DNA of 64,000 bases, taken from positions 62,001-126,000 of the forward strand of contig SFVI01000002.1 in NCBI GenBank assembly GCA_004560305.1, read 5' to 3'. The stretch's first letter is position 1, and every line of letters starts with the position of its first letter. The position numbers and the translations under genes are program-made. Origin of the DNA: a bacterium (GTDB lineage Bacteria > Bacillota > Clostridia > Oscillospirales > Oscillospiraceae). Positions 16,389-24,803 of the stretch are shown here, one piece after another. The notes beneath the pieces were generated by a model. The model made no database searches. It saw only the letters and a program-made list of their open reading frames with translations, and was not told the DNA's origin.

Positions 16389-16955
16389 ATGGAACACAGA
16401 CTGGAAACCCCGATTGACAAAGAAAAACTGAAAGCCCTGCGGGCCGGGGACATGGTGTACCTCAGCGGCACGGTGTACACCGCCCGGGACGCGGCCCACA
16501 AGCGGATGATGGAAAGCCTTGACAAAGGGGAGCCGCTGCCATTCCCCCTGGAGGGCAGCGTGATCTATTACGTTGGCCCCACGCCGGAAGCGCCGGGCCA
16601 GGTCATTGGCGCGGCAGGGCCTACCACCTCCGGCCGGATGGACGCCTATTCCCCCCGGCTGCTGGACCTGGGCCAGCCGGTGATGATCGGCAAGGGCCTG
16701 CGGAGTCCGGCAGTCATTGACGCCATCGTCCGTAACGGCGCGGTGTATCTGGCGGCTATGGGCGGCGCCGGGGCGGTAATGAGCGCCAGCGTCACCCAGG
16801 CGGAGGTGATCTGCTGGGAGGATCTGGGCTGTGAGGCAGTGCGCCGCCTGACAGTACAGAACATGCCCCTGACGGTGGCGGTGGACAGCTACGGCGGAAA
16901 TATCTATGAGAGCGGGCCTGCGGCCTATCTTGCAAGTTTGAAAGGCGGTAAATAA
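16389..16955 (+). CDS. fumB: class I fumarate hydratase, beta subunit
   Basis: A 188-residue C-terminal subunit of the two-subunit fumarase. Family blocks are LSGTVYTARDAAHKRM (residues about 25-40), IYYVGPTPE, GAAGPTTSGRMD, MIGKGLRS and AVYLAAMGGAGAVMS. It has no cluster cysteines, as expected for this subunit. It partners the fumA product to give active fumarase. Translation is coupled to the GT-C gene: AAAGGAG lies in that gene's last codons and the ATG follows the stop by 2 bp. Malic enzyme follows after 2 bp, making a malate/fumarate module. Confidence 0.92.
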   Translation: MEHRLETPIDKEKLKALRAGDMVYLSGTVYTARDAAHKRMMESLDKGEPLPFPLEGSVIYYVGPTPEAPGQVIGAAGPTTSGRMDAYSPRLLDLGQPVMIGKGLRSPAVIDAIVRNGAVYLAAMGGAGAVMSASVTQAEVICWEDLGCEAVRRLTVQNMPLTVAVDSYGGNIYESGPAAYLASLKGGK

Positions 16956-16957
16956 AG

Positions 16958-18130
16958 ATGGATTACGCAAAAAAATCCCTGGAGCTGCATGAGCAGCTGA
17001 AGGGCAAGATCGAAGTAGTGGCCCGGGCAAAGGTGGACAGCCGGGAGGCCCTGAGCCTGGCCTATACCCCTGGCGTGGCCCAGCCCTGCCTGGAGATCCA
17101 GAAGGACATCAACAAGAGCTTTACCCTGACCCGCCGCTGGAACACGGTGGCGGTGGTCACCGACGGCACGGCGGTGCTGGGGCTGGGAGATATCGGCCCC
17201 GAGGCGGGGATGCCGGTGATGGAGGGCAAGTGCGTGCTCTTCAAGGAATTCGGCGGCGTGGACGCCATTCCTCTCTGCATCCGCAGCAAGGACGTGGATG
17301 ACATCGTCAACACCGTGGCGCTGCTGGCCGGTTCCTTCGGCGGGGTGAATCTGGAGGATATTTCCGCCCCCCGCTGCTTCGAGATCGAGGAAAAGCTGAA
17401 GCAGCGCTGTGACATCCCCATTTTCCATGATGACCAGCATGGCACCGCTGTCATCGTCATGGCGGCGCTGAAAAACGCCCTGCGTCTCACCGGCCGGCAG
17501 CTAGAGGAGATCAAGGTGGTCACTTCCGGCGCCGGGGCTGCCGGTACGGCGGTGGTGAAGCTGCTGGCCGGGTCCGGGGTGAAGAACATCGTTATGTGTG
17601 ACCGCAGCGGGGCCATCTATGCCGGCCGTCCCGGCCTCAACGCTGCCAAGGCGGAGATCGCCGCCATCACCAACCCCCAGCGGGAGCAGGGAAGTCTGGC
17701 CGAGGTCATCCGGGGCGCGGACGTATTTATCGGCGTATCTGCTCCCGGCCTGCTGACGGAGGACATGGTGCGCAGCATGAACAAGGACGCCATCATCTTT
17801 GCCTGCGCAAACCCGGTGCCGGAGATTCTGCCCGATGCGGCCAAGGCAGCCGGGGCCGCCGTGGTCTCCACCGGCCGCAGTGACTACCCCAACCAGGTGA
17901 ACAATGTGCTGGCCTTCCCCGGCATTTTCCGGGGCACTCTGGACGCCCGTGCCAGCGACATCAACGAGGCCATGAAGCTGGCCGCAGCGGAGGCCATCGC
18001 CTCTCTTGTCAGCGATGAGGAGCTGAACGCCGACTACATCCTGCCCCTGGCCTTCGACCCCAGGGTGAAGGAAGCGGTGGCTGCGGCGGTATACAAAGCC
18101 GCCCACGACAGCGGCGTGGCCAGAATCTGA
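16958..18130 (+). CDS. NAD(P)-dependent malic enzyme
   Basis: A 390-residue short bacterial-type malic enzyme that decarboxylates malate to pyruvate and CO2, yielding NAD(P)H. SLAYTPGVAQPCLEI (about 31-45) carries the catalytic Tyr, VTDGTAVLGLGDIGPEAG the malate-binding region, IPIFHDDQHGTAV the metal-binding Asp pair, and VVTSGAGAAGTAV the Rossmann motif. ACANPVPEI and SDYPNQVNNVLAFPGIFRG are also standard. It follows fumB by 2 bp, so fumarate to malate to pyruvate can proceed from one transcript. Confidence 0.93.
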   Translation: MDYAKKSLELHEQLKGKIEVVARAKVDSREALSLAYTPGVAQPCLEIQKDINKSFTLTRRWNTVAVVTDGTAVLGLGDIGPEAGMPVMEGKCVLFKEFGGVDAIPLCIRSKDVDDIVNTVALLAGSFGGVNLEDISAPRCFEIEEKLKQRCDIPIFHDDQHGTAVIVMAALKNALRLTGRQLEEIKVVTSGAGAAGTAVVKLLAGSGVKNIVMCDRSGAIYAGRPGLNAAKAEIAAITNPQREQGSLAEVIRGADVFIGVSAPGLLTEDMVRSMNKDAIIFACANPVPEILPDAAKAAGAAVVSTGRSDYPNQVNNVLAFPGIFRGTLDARASDINEAMKLAAAEAIASLVSDEELNADYILPLAFDPRVKEAVAAAVYKAAHDSGVARI

Positions 18131-18138
18131 CACATAGG

Positions 18139-18173
18139 AAAAAGGAACCTGCTGCTTCAGCAGGTTCCTTTTT
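18139..18173. terminator. bidirectional terminator between malic enzyme and the corrinoid gene
   Basis: AAAAAGGAACCTGCTG pairs with CAGCAGGTTCCTTTTT. A-tract and T-tract on both sides let it serve the convergent genes on either strand. Confidence 0.9.
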
Positions 18174-18188
18174 GTATCTGTTCATTCT

Positions 18189-19904
18189 TTATGCGCTTTC
18201 CAGCAGACCGGCGGCTACCCGGGCGGCCTGACCGGCGTCGTCGGTATAGGCGTCGGCGCCGATCTCGTCGCAGAAGCTCTGGGTGATGGGGGCACCGCCC
18301 ACCATGATCTTCACCTTCTGACGGATGCCCTTTTCCTCCGCCAGCTGCACCACCCGGCGCATCTCGTTCATGGTGGTGGTCAGCAGGGAGGAGCAGGCGA
18401 TGATATCGCAGTGCTGCTCCACGGCGGTGGCCACAAACTGCTCCGGCGACACGTCCACCCCCAGATCGATCACTTCCAGGCCGCAGCCTTCCATCATGAT
18501 CTTTACCAGGTTCTTGCCGATATCGTGCATATCGCCCTTGACAGTACCCAGGCAGACCCGGCCCAGCACCTTGCTGCTGCCGCTGGTGAGCCGGGGCTTC
18601 AGCAGCTCCAGGGCGGCAGTCATGCAGCGGGCGGCCATCAGCATCTCCGGCACAAAGGCCCGGCCGGCGGAGAAATCGTTCCCCAGGCGGGTCATGCCGT
18701 CCACCAGTCCGTCAGACAGCAGAAGCTGGGCTTCCACACCCTGGTCAAGCCCTTCCTGGCACAGCTGGAGCACCTTCTTCCGCTGCCCCTTGCACAGGGC
18801 CAGGGACAGGGCGGAGAGCAGGTCGGAACCTGTCTCTTCCTGGACTTTTGCTGCTTCGGTCTGCTTTGCGGTCAGCTTCCGCCGGGGGACAGGGTCACAG
18901 GTCACAGCGGGCATATGCAGGGTGCTGTTATAGCGGTCGATCTCGTCGTCGATCAGCGGGTCAACATGGGGATAGACCGTGCCGAACAAACCGTAGGTGA
19001 TAGAGGGAATATAGTGGCCACCGGGACAATAGGCTTCCAGGGCCTGGCTCACATAGCTGCGCACCTCGCTCTCGGTGGCGTCGGGCCGGTCAATGGCGGC
19101 ACCGATGCCGCCCATGAGCACCATGCGGCCCTGCAGCTGCCGCTGGAGGGCGGGAATGTCGTTCTCCGGCAGGACGCCCTGCCAGACCTGGATGCCCAGC
19201 TCCACCATGTCCTCCACAATGGGAACCAGGTAGGAATCCGCGTGGTGCAGGGCAATGACCCCGCGGGAACGGATGTACCCGTAGAACCGGCGGTAAGGCT
19301 CCTTGAAGAACTCCCGCCACATCTCCGGCTTCATGAACAGGGCGTCCTTGGTGCCCCAGTCGTCATGGGAGAAGATCAGGTCCGGGTGGAGGTTGTCAAT
19401 GAGCATTTTCACATAGCGGATGCGGTAATCGGTGATGTAATCGATCAGCTCATGCATCTCCTGAGGGTGCTCATAGAGGTTGGTGAGGGTATCCTCAAAG
19501 CCCATGAGGAAGTGGCACTGCTCAAAGATGCCGGTGCCCATGAAACCGGCGATCAGCCTGTCCTCACCCGCTTTCTCCCGGGCCAGCGCCCGGCATTCCT
19601 CCCAGCCCTGGGTGCAGTTGGCTTCAAGGTCCGGGGCATGGACAAAGTCCCGCCAGCGGGTGATGTCCGGGCAGACCTTATTTTCCTGGGTAATATGGGG
19701 CATGGGGCCGGGAGCCTCCGCAGGCCACATGATGGTGGTGCCCCAGCGGTCCTGACTGGTGCAGCCCCGCTGCCGGTTGCCCCGGAGGTAGCCGTTGATG
19801 GGGTCCCACAGCGCCATGGTCAGCGCTTCGTACTGTTTCAGCTGCCGTTCAGGCTTGCCGTCTGGCTTGAGAAGTTCAAGGAATATCTCTTTTGGGCTTT
19901 GCAT
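18189..19904 (-). CDS. URO-D-type methyltransferase fused to a B12-binding corrinoid protein
   Basis: A 571-residue fusion. Residues 1-335 form a uroporphyrinogen-decarboxylase-like (MtaA/MtbA-type) methyltransferase barrel (HPDLIFSHDDWGTKDALF, MGGIGAAID). Residues ~358-571 form a corrinoid protein with a helical cap and the cobalamin motif GDMHDIGKN (Asp458, His460, Gly463), then SSLLTTTMNEM and GGAPIT. It should demethylate a methylated compound or shuttle methyl groups between corrinoid and a second acceptor. At 220-223 it reads HHAD where zinc-dependent relatives have H-x-C, so the usual zinc-thiol site may be altered. The start ATG 19904 follows AAAAGGAG within the 3' end of the upstream DUF2284 gene; a TTG 21 bp earlier would include the ribosome site. 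Confidence 0.85.
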   Translation of the reverse strand: MQSPKEIFLELLKPDGKPERQLKQYEALTMALWDPINGYLRGNRQRGCTSQDRWGTTIMWPAEAPGPMPHITQENKVCPDITRWRDFVHAPDLEANCTQGWEECRALAREKAGEDRLIAGFMGTGIFEQCHFLMGFEDTLTNLYEHPQEMHELIDYITDYRIRYVKMLIDNLHPDLIFSHDDWGTKDALFMKPEMWREFFKEPYRRFYGYIRSRGVIALHHADSYLVPIVEDMVELGIQVWQGVLPENDIPALQRQLQGRMVLMGGIGAAIDRPDATESEVRSYVSQALEAYCPGGHYIPSITYGLFGTVYPHVDPLIDDEIDRYNSTLHMPAVTCDPVPRRKLTAKQTEAAKVQEETGSDLLSALSLALCKGQRKKVLQLCQEGLDQGVEAQLLLSDGLVDGMTRLGNDFSAGRAFVPEMLMAARCMTAALELLKPRLTSGSSKVLGRVCLGTVKGDMHDIGKNLVKIMMEGCGLEVIDLGVDVSPEQFVATAVEQHCDIIACSSLLTTTMNEMRRVVQLAEEKGIRQKVKIMVGGAPITQSFCDEIGADAYTDDAGQAARVAAGLLESA

Positions 19905-19908
19905 GGCG

Positions 19909-20448
19909 TTATGGCTCCTTTTCAAATAATACGCATGAGGTGAAACTTATGGTGTCCGGCCCGTAGTTGTAGGCAAGGCCGGAGCGCAGGCACACATCGC
20001 TGACCAGCAGGCCATAGGCCTCCATGGAGGAAAGCCGCTTCTGGGGGAAACGGCAGGGCCTGTCCGGCCAGGTGCATTTATGACAGAGAGTGCAGGTGCC
20101 GGCAGTCAGGGGCAGGCAGTCCGGCCAGAGACAGCGGGCCTGCCGGGCCAGGGCGGCAAAGGCGGCTTTGTGCCGCTCCTGAGCGTCCTGGATGCCCTCA
20201 TAGTCAAAGGCATCCCGCAGATTCCCAATGGTCTGTACAATGACGCCCCGGCGGTAAGCGGCCATCTGCCTGGCCGTGTGTTCCAAACTGCCGCAGGCGG
20301 GGGGACAGCTCCAGCAATGGTCATAGCGCTGACAGCGGCCGGAGGCGCACATCTCCCGCACTTCCGACCGGGGGGTGAGGGCCTCCATACACAGGGGAGC
20401 CACCCGGTCAAAGCCGTTCTGCTCCGCCAGTGAAAAAATATCAGCCAT
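19909..20448 (-). CDS. DUF2284 metal-binding protein
   Basis: A 179-residue cysteine-rich protein matching DUF2284. The N-terminal half has CASGRCQRYDHCWSCPPACG; the C-terminal half has TAGTCTLCHKCTWPDRPCRFP then MEAYGLLVSDVC. The cysteine pattern implies one or two iron-sulfur or zinc sites. The function is not established. The family is often found beside corrinoid-dependent methyltransferases, as here, where the fusion gene's ribosome site lies inside its 3' end. A strong minus-strand promoter lies ~66 bp upstream and AAAGGGGGG precedes the ATG. Confidence 0.8.
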   Translation of the reverse strand: MADIFSLAEQNGFDRVAPLCMEALTPRSEVREMCASGRCQRYDHCWSCPPACGSLEHTARQMAAYRRGVIVQTIGNLRDAFDYEGIQDAQERHKAAFAALARQARCLWPDCLPLTAGTCTLCHKCTWPDRPCRFPQKRLSSMEAYGLLVSDVCLRSGLAYNYGPDTISFTSCVLFEKEP

Positions 20449-20473
20449 GGCCAGCCCCCCTTTACAATCGGCC

Positions 20474-20502
20474 TTGACAAATCCGGTGCAGGCCAGTTAA
20501 TA
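20474..20502 (+). promoter_or_regulatory. candidate promoter for the RACo operon
   Basis: TTGACA (20474-20479), 17 bp, TTAATA (20497-20502), 34 bp before the RACo start. It overlaps the 5' leader of the divergent DUF2284 transcript. Confidence 0.5.
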
Positions 20503-20513
20503 TTGTCTGTAAC

Positions 20514-20542
20514 ATTATAAGAAAAGGGCAAAACGATGTCAA
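20514..20542 (-). promoter_or_regulatory. consensus sigma-A promoter for the DUF2284-corrinoid operon
   Basis: On the minus strand, a perfect TTGACA (20542-20537), 17 bp and a perfect TATAAT (20519-20514). The -35 box includes the TG of the RACo start codon at 20536-20538, so polymerase at this promoter would cover the divergent gene's start and ribosome site. Confidence 0.8.
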
Positions 20543-22074
20543 GAATTTTGGCCTATCAGGGCGATCATTGTTTTGAATTGGCGCGTGCAGAGGGCGAGAC
20601 TCTGCTTGAGACGCTGCGCCGGGGCGGCATAGCCCTCTCGGCACCCTGCGGCGGCGGTGGAAAGTGCGGCAAGTGCCGGGTGGAGCTCCAGCAGGACGGC
20701 AGACGGGAGAGCGTTCTGGCCTGCCAATACCGGGCAGAAGGGGACTGCGCCGTCTATGTGCCGGCGCTAGCCGGCGGCAGCATCTGCACCGAAGGGCAAG
20801 AGAGAACGCTGTCTTTCACACCGGGCAGAAGCGGCCTGGGCGCGGCGGTGGATATCGGCACCACCACGGTGGCAGTGCGGCTGTATGACCTGGCGGACGG
20901 CAGCCTGCTGGGGACGGACAGCGCCTGGAACGCCCAGGCGGCCTTCGGCGCCGATGTGATCAGCCGCTGCCAGTATGTGATGGAACATGAGGACGGTCTG
21001 GTGCTGCTGCGGGAAAGCATCCGGGAGCAGGCCTTCTCTCTGGCTGGCGGACTGATCCGCGCCGCCGGCAGGGAAGAAAGGGAACTGGGCGAGCTATACA
21101 TCGCGGGAAACACCGTGATGGAGCATATCTTTATGGGCCTGTCCCCAGCGGGACTGGCGGTGGCCCCCTTCCGGGCGGAGAGCCTGTTTACCGGGGGAGA
21201 GGCAAAACAAATCCGGAGCGTGAAAACCTGGGCGGCCCCCTGTGCCGCGTCCTATGTGGGCGGGGACATCATGGCAGGGCTGCTGTCCACCGGCCTGTGG
21301 CAGAAGCCGGGCGTCAGCCTGTTTCTGGATGTGGGCACCAACGGAGAGATGGCCCTGGGCGGCAGGGAGGGTTTCGTCTGCTGCGCGGTGGCCTCCGGCC
21401 CCGCCTTTGAAGGCGCGGGGATAAGCTGCGGCATGGCCAGCACCCCAGGGGCAGTTGCCAATGTATGCTGGGCCGCTGACGGCCCGGAGCTGACCGTGAT
21501 CGGCGGCGGGGAAGCCAAGGGGCTTTGCGGCTCCGGGCTGATAAAGCTGCTGGCACTGCTGCTGGAAAAGGGCCTGGTGGATGAGACCGGCTGGCTGCTG
21601 CCGCCGGAGGAAGCCCCGGCAGGCTATGAGAAATGGCTCAGTGAGGACGAAAACGGCAACGGCTGTTTTCATCTCAGTTCCGCAGTGTTCCTCTCGGCGG
21701 CGGATGTGCGCCAGCTGCAGCTGGCCAAGGCCGCTGTGGCGGCGGGGATCCAGGTGCTGCTGGAGGAAGCGGGCCTGACCGCCGGAGAGATTGACCGGGT
21801 CTATCTGGCCGGGGGCTTCGGCACCCATCTTGACCCCGAGGCGGCTGTTGCCATCGGTATGCTGCCGGAGGAGCTGGCCGGAAAGACCGTATCCGTGGGC
21901 AACAGCGCCCTGGCCGGAGCGGCCATGGCCCTGCTGGACGGACAGAGCCGAGCAGCGATGGATGAGATTCAAAGTAAATGCAAGTATATTGAGCTATCCG
22001 GGGACAGCCGCTTCAACCGGGCTTTCCCCCAACACATGATGTTTTGCGAGGAGGACGAACTGGAATGGAACTGA
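20536..22074 (+). CDS. RACo, ATP-dependent reductive activator of corrinoid proteins
   Basis: A 512-residue protein. An N-terminal [2Fe-2S] ferredoxin domain has Cys38, Cys44, Cys47 and Cys63 (CGGGGKCGKC). The rest is an ASKHA-type ATPase with GLGAAVDIGTTTVAV (about 95-109), FLDVGTNGEMALG, VASGPAFEGAGI, GSGLIKLLA and YLAGGFGTHLD. It reduces inactive Co(II) corrinoid back to Co(I) at the cost of ATP, keeping the corrinoid methyltransferases of this locus running. AAAGGG precedes the ATG. It overlaps the homocysteine methyltransferase gene by 10 bp and is divergent from the corrinoid-protein operon. Confidence 0.9.
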   Translation: MSRILAYQGDHCFELARAEGETLLETLRRGGIALSAPCGGGGKCGKCRVELQQDGRRESVLACQYRAEGDCAVYVPALAGGSICTEGQERTLSFTPGRSGLGAAVDIGTTTVAVRLYDLADGSLLGTDSAWNAQAAFGADVISRCQYVMEHEDGLVLLRESIREQAFSLAGGLIRAAGREERELGELYIAGNTVMEHIFMGLSPAGLAVAPFRAESLFTGGEAKQIRSVKTWAAPCAASYVGGDIMAGLLSTGLWQKPGVSLFLDVGTNGEMALGGREGFVCCAVASGPAFEGAGISCGMASTPGAVANVCWAADGPELTVIGGGEAKGLCGSGLIKLLALLLEKGLVDETGWLLPPEEAPAGYEKWLSEDENGNGCFHLSSAVFLSAADVRQLQLAKAAVAAGIQVLLEEAGLTAGEIDRVYLAGGFGTHLDPEAAVAIGMLPEELAGKTVSVGNSALAGAAMALLDGQSRAAMDEIQSKCKYIELSGDSRFNRAFPQHMMFCEEDELEWN

Positions 22075-23279
22075 GCTTTCCCCTGATACTGGACGGCGCC
22101 ACCGGAACAGAGCTGCAGAAGCGGGGCTACACCGGCGAGGAATGTGCCGAGAGCTGGATACTGAAGCATCCCGATGCGATTCTGGAGATTCAGCGGGCCT
22201 ACGTTGCGGCGGGCAGCCGGGTGATCTATGCCCCCACCTTTGGTGCAAACCGGGTGAAGCTGGAGCAGCATGGCCTCTTTGGCCAGGTGGAGGAATACAA
22301 CAAGGCTTTGGTGGCCCTGAGCCGCAAGGCCGCCGGGGACAGGGCCTGGGTGGCCGGAGACATTGCCCCCACCGGGCTGCTGCTCTATCCCTTGGGGACG
22401 GCCAGCTTTGCAGAGCTGCTGGAAGTCTACACCGAGCAGGCGGCGGCTCTGGAAAACGCCGGGGTGGATCTCTTCGTGATCGAGACCATGATGACCCTGG
22501 CGGAGGCCCGGGCGGCGCTGTTGGCGGTGAAGAGCGTCAGCAGCAAGCCGGTGTTCGTCTCCTTCACCTGCGACGCCCAGGGCCGCACCCTGACCGGCAG
22601 TGATGTGCTGGCTGCCTTACAGGTGATGCAGGGTATGGGGGCCGACGCCTTTGGCCTCAACTGCTCTGTTGGCCCGGAGGAGATGCTGGTGCAGCTGCAG
22701 CGGCTGCATGAAATTGCCCGTGTTCCCCTGATCGCCAAGGCCAATGCCGGCATCCCGGAGATCGTGAATGGCGAGACCGTGTACGACTGCCCGCCGGAGC
22801 GCTTCACCGGCTGCATGGAAGCCATGGCCCAGGCCGGCGTCAGCATCTTCGGCGGCTGCTGCGGCACGGACAGCGGCCATGTGGCGGCCATGGCTGCGGC
22901 AGCCCAGGGCCTGAAGCCATGCGCTCCCGCGCCGGAGCACGGGGATCTGCTGCCCTGTGCCACGGAGAAGGAAGTGTTCTTCCTTGACCCGGCGGCGGAG
23001 CATGGGGCGGTGCTGCCCTGCGATGAGCAGCTGGAGGACGCTCTGGCAGAGGCCCAGGAGGAGGCGGAGATGGTGGCCATCGCCATCCAAAACACCGAGG
23101 AGCTGGACAACTTTGCCGACTGCCAGTTCATGATCACAAAGCCCCTGTGCATCGTCTGTGATGATGCAGGCCTGCTGGAGGAGGCACTGCGGCTGTATCA
23201 GGGCCGGGCGCTTTATGAAGGAAGTCTCAGCGAGGTAGATCTTCTGCCGATGTGCCGTAAATACGGCCTGATTATTTAA
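22065..23279 (+). CDS. homocysteine S-methyltransferase (MetH N-terminal module-like) with C-terminal extension
   Basis: A 404-residue protein. Residues 1-~290 match the cobalamin-dependent methionine synthase homocysteine domain: LILDGATGTELQKRG, PTFGANRVKL, GLNCSVGPEEM (first zinc Cys) and IFGGCCGTDSGH (paired zinc Cys). The remaining ~110 residues are a separate acidic region ending in a small alpha/beta part of unknown role. MetH normally also carries pterin and B12 domains, which are absent here, so the corrinoid domain of the URO-D fusion probably supplies the methyl group. The start is ATG 22065 with GAGGAGG inside the RACo 3' end; an in-frame TTG at 22044 precedes the ribosome site. 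Confidence 0.85.
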   Translation: MELSFPLILDGATGTELQKRGYTGEECAESWILKHPDAILEIQRAYVAAGSRVIYAPTFGANRVKLEQHGLFGQVEEYNKALVALSRKAAGDRAWVAGDIAPTGLLLYPLGTASFAELLEVYTEQAAALENAGVDLFVIETMMTLAEARAALLAVKSVSSKPVFVSFTCDAQGRTLTGSDVLAALQVMQGMGADAFGLNCSVGPEEMLVQLQRLHEIARVPLIAKANAGIPEIVNGETVYDCPPERFTGCMEAMAQAGVSIFGGCCGTDSGHVAAMAAAAQGLKPCAPAPEHGDLLPCATEKEVFFLDPAAEHGAVLPCDEQLEDALAEAQEEAEMVAIAIQNTEELDNFADCQFMITKPLCIVCDDAGLLEEALRLYQGRALYEGSLSEVDLLPMCRKYGLII

Positions 23280-23281
23280 GG

Positions 23282-23905
23282 ATGATGGATTTTACAATGG
23301 AGACTTGCCGGGCGTTTACAGGCTTACTGGCGTCTGCCAGCCCTGCTCCCGGCGGCGGCGGAGCAGCGGCCCTGACGGCGGCCCTGGGCACGGCCCTGGG
23401 GAGCATGGTGGGGGCACTGACCGCAGGAAAAAAGAGCTATGCCCCGGTGGAGGAGGAAATCAAGGCTGCCATGACAGCGCTGGAGGCGCTGCGCCTGCAA
23501 TTGCTGGATATGGTGCAGAAGGACGCGGAGGGCTTTGAGCCCCTGGCCGCCGCCTACAAACTCCCCAAGGAAGCGCCTGACCGGGAGGAAATCCTGGAGC
23601 GTGCCACCCTCCGGGCCTGCCAGGCCCCGGTGGAGATGATGGAGCTTTGCTGCCAGGCCATGGAACAGGTGGCTGTGATGACGGAGAAGGGCTCCCGGCT
23701 GGCGGTATCTGACGCCGGCTGCGGCGCGGCGTTGCTGAAGGCGGGGCTTGACGCGGCGGCGTTGAATGTGTACATCAACACAAGAAGCCTGCAAGACCGG
23801 GCGGAAGCGGACAGGCTGAATGCCGCCTGCCGGCAGATGCAGCAGCGCTATGGAGCGCTGGCAGAGAAGATTTACAACGATGTGGAAGCCGCGCTTTTGC
23901 GGTAA
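23282..23905 (+). CDS. formimidoyl-THF cyclodeaminase / methenyl-THF cyclohydrolase family
   Basis: A 207-residue all-helical protein of the FTCD-C/FchA family. SASPAPGGGGAAALTAALGTALGSMVGALT (folate-binding glycine-rich turn, residues about 19-48) is the hallmark, followed by DAEGFEPLAAAYKLP and SDAGCGAALLKAGL. It would release ammonia from formimino-THF or interconvert methenyl-THF and formyl-THF; the sequence cannot separate these. It starts 2 bp after the homocysteine methyltransferase, with only a weak ribosome site, which suggests coupling, and folD follows after 10 bp. Confidence 0.87.
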   Translation: MMDFTMETCRAFTGLLASASPAPGGGGAAALTAALGTALGSMVGALTAGKKSYAPVEEEIKAAMTALEALRLQLLDMVQKDAEGFEPLAAAYKLPKEAPDREEILERATLRACQAPVEMMELCCQAMEQVAVMTEKGSRLAVSDAGCGAALLKAGLDAAALNVYINTRSLQDRAEADRLNAACRQMQQRYGALAEKIYNDVEAALLR

Positions 23906-23915
23906 AGGAGGAGCC

Positions 23916-24803
23916 ATGGCAAAACTGCTGCTTGGCAAGGATGTGGCTGCCGCCATGAACGAGGAATCCAGAACCCGGGCGGCGGCGCTGACGGGACAGG
24001 GCGCGGGGCCCAAGCTGGCCATCATCCGCTGTGGAGAGGGCGAGGACGACATTTCCTATGAGAAAAGCGCCCAGCGGGCGGCGGAAACGGCAGGCGTGGC
24101 GCTGGAACGTTTTATCCTGCCCCGGTCAGTGCAGCGGCAGGAACTGTTTGACCTGATCCACCAGATCAACACCGACAGCAGTATCCATGGCTGCCTGATC
24201 CTGCGGCCCCTGCCGGGGGAACTGGCGACGGTGCAGCAGGAGATCTGCGCCTGCCTGGCCCCGGAGAAGGATGTGGACTGCTGTACTCCCGCCGCCAATG
24301 CGGCTCTGTTTATGGGCAGGGGGCAGGGCTTTCCGCCCTGCACGGCCCAGGCCTGCGTGGAGATGCTGAAGCACTACGGCATCCCCTGCCGGGGTAAGCA
24401 GGCGGTGGTCATCGGGCGGAGCCTGGTGGTGGGCCGGCCGCTGGCCATGCTTCTGTTGGGGCAGGACGCAACAGTGACCATCTGCCACAGCCGCACGGAG
24501 AATATGGCGGAGATCTGCCGCCGGGCCGACATTATCATCGGCGCTGCCGGAGTGCCCGGGCTGATCACCGGGGACTATGTGCGGCCCGGCCAGGTGCTGC
24601 TGGACGTTTCCATGAATTGGGACGCTTTGCGGCCCAACCAGCGGGGCGGTCTGGGCGGCTTTGTTGGCGACGCAGCCTTTGCGGAAGTGGAGCCTATCGT
24701 GGCCGCCATCAGCCCGGTGCCCGGCGGCGTGGGACAAGTCACCTCCGCAGTGCTGATGCGGCATACGCTGGAGGCGGCGGAGAGGAGCCTGCATGGAGGA
24801 TAA
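23916..24803 (+). CDS. folD: FolD, methylene-THF dehydrogenase / methenyl-THF cyclohydrolase
   Basis: A 295-residue FolD. SYEKSAQRAAE carries the catalytic Tyr and Lys, GCLILRPLPGEL is the substrate loop, VIGRSLVVGRPLAMLLL the NAD(P) site and SPVPGGVGQVTSAVL the C-terminal signature. The usual DGFHP loop after KDVD is changed to KDVDCCTPAAN, as in some Clostridia relatives. It interconverts methylene-, methenyl- and formyl-THF in the cytoplasm. The start at 23916 is set by AAAGGAGGAG. It overlaps the cyclo-ligase gene by 11 bp. Confidence 0.93.
   Translation: MAKLLLGKDVAAAMNEESRTRAAALTGQGAGPKLAIIRCGEGEDDISYEKSAQRAAETAGVALERFILPRSVQRQELFDLIHQINTDSSIHGCLILRPLPGELATVQQEICACLAPEKDVDCCTPAANAALFMGRGQGFPPCTAQACVEMLKHYGIPCRGKQAVVIGRSLVVGRPLAMLLLGQDATVTICHSRTENMAEICRRADIIIGAAGVPGLITGDYVRPGQVLLDVSMNWDALRPNQRGGLGGFVGDAAFAEVEPIVAAISPVPGGVGQVTSAVLMRHTLEAAERSLHGG

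Noticed and set aside
18411..19943. 510-codon plus-strand frame
   Set aside because: Antisense to the URO-D/corrinoid fusion, which has clear motifs; the shadow has no recognisable domain.
20449..20535. Cobalamin riboswitch before RACo or the corrinoid operon
   Set aside because: The gap is 87 bp with two promoters; far too short for a cobalamin aptamer.
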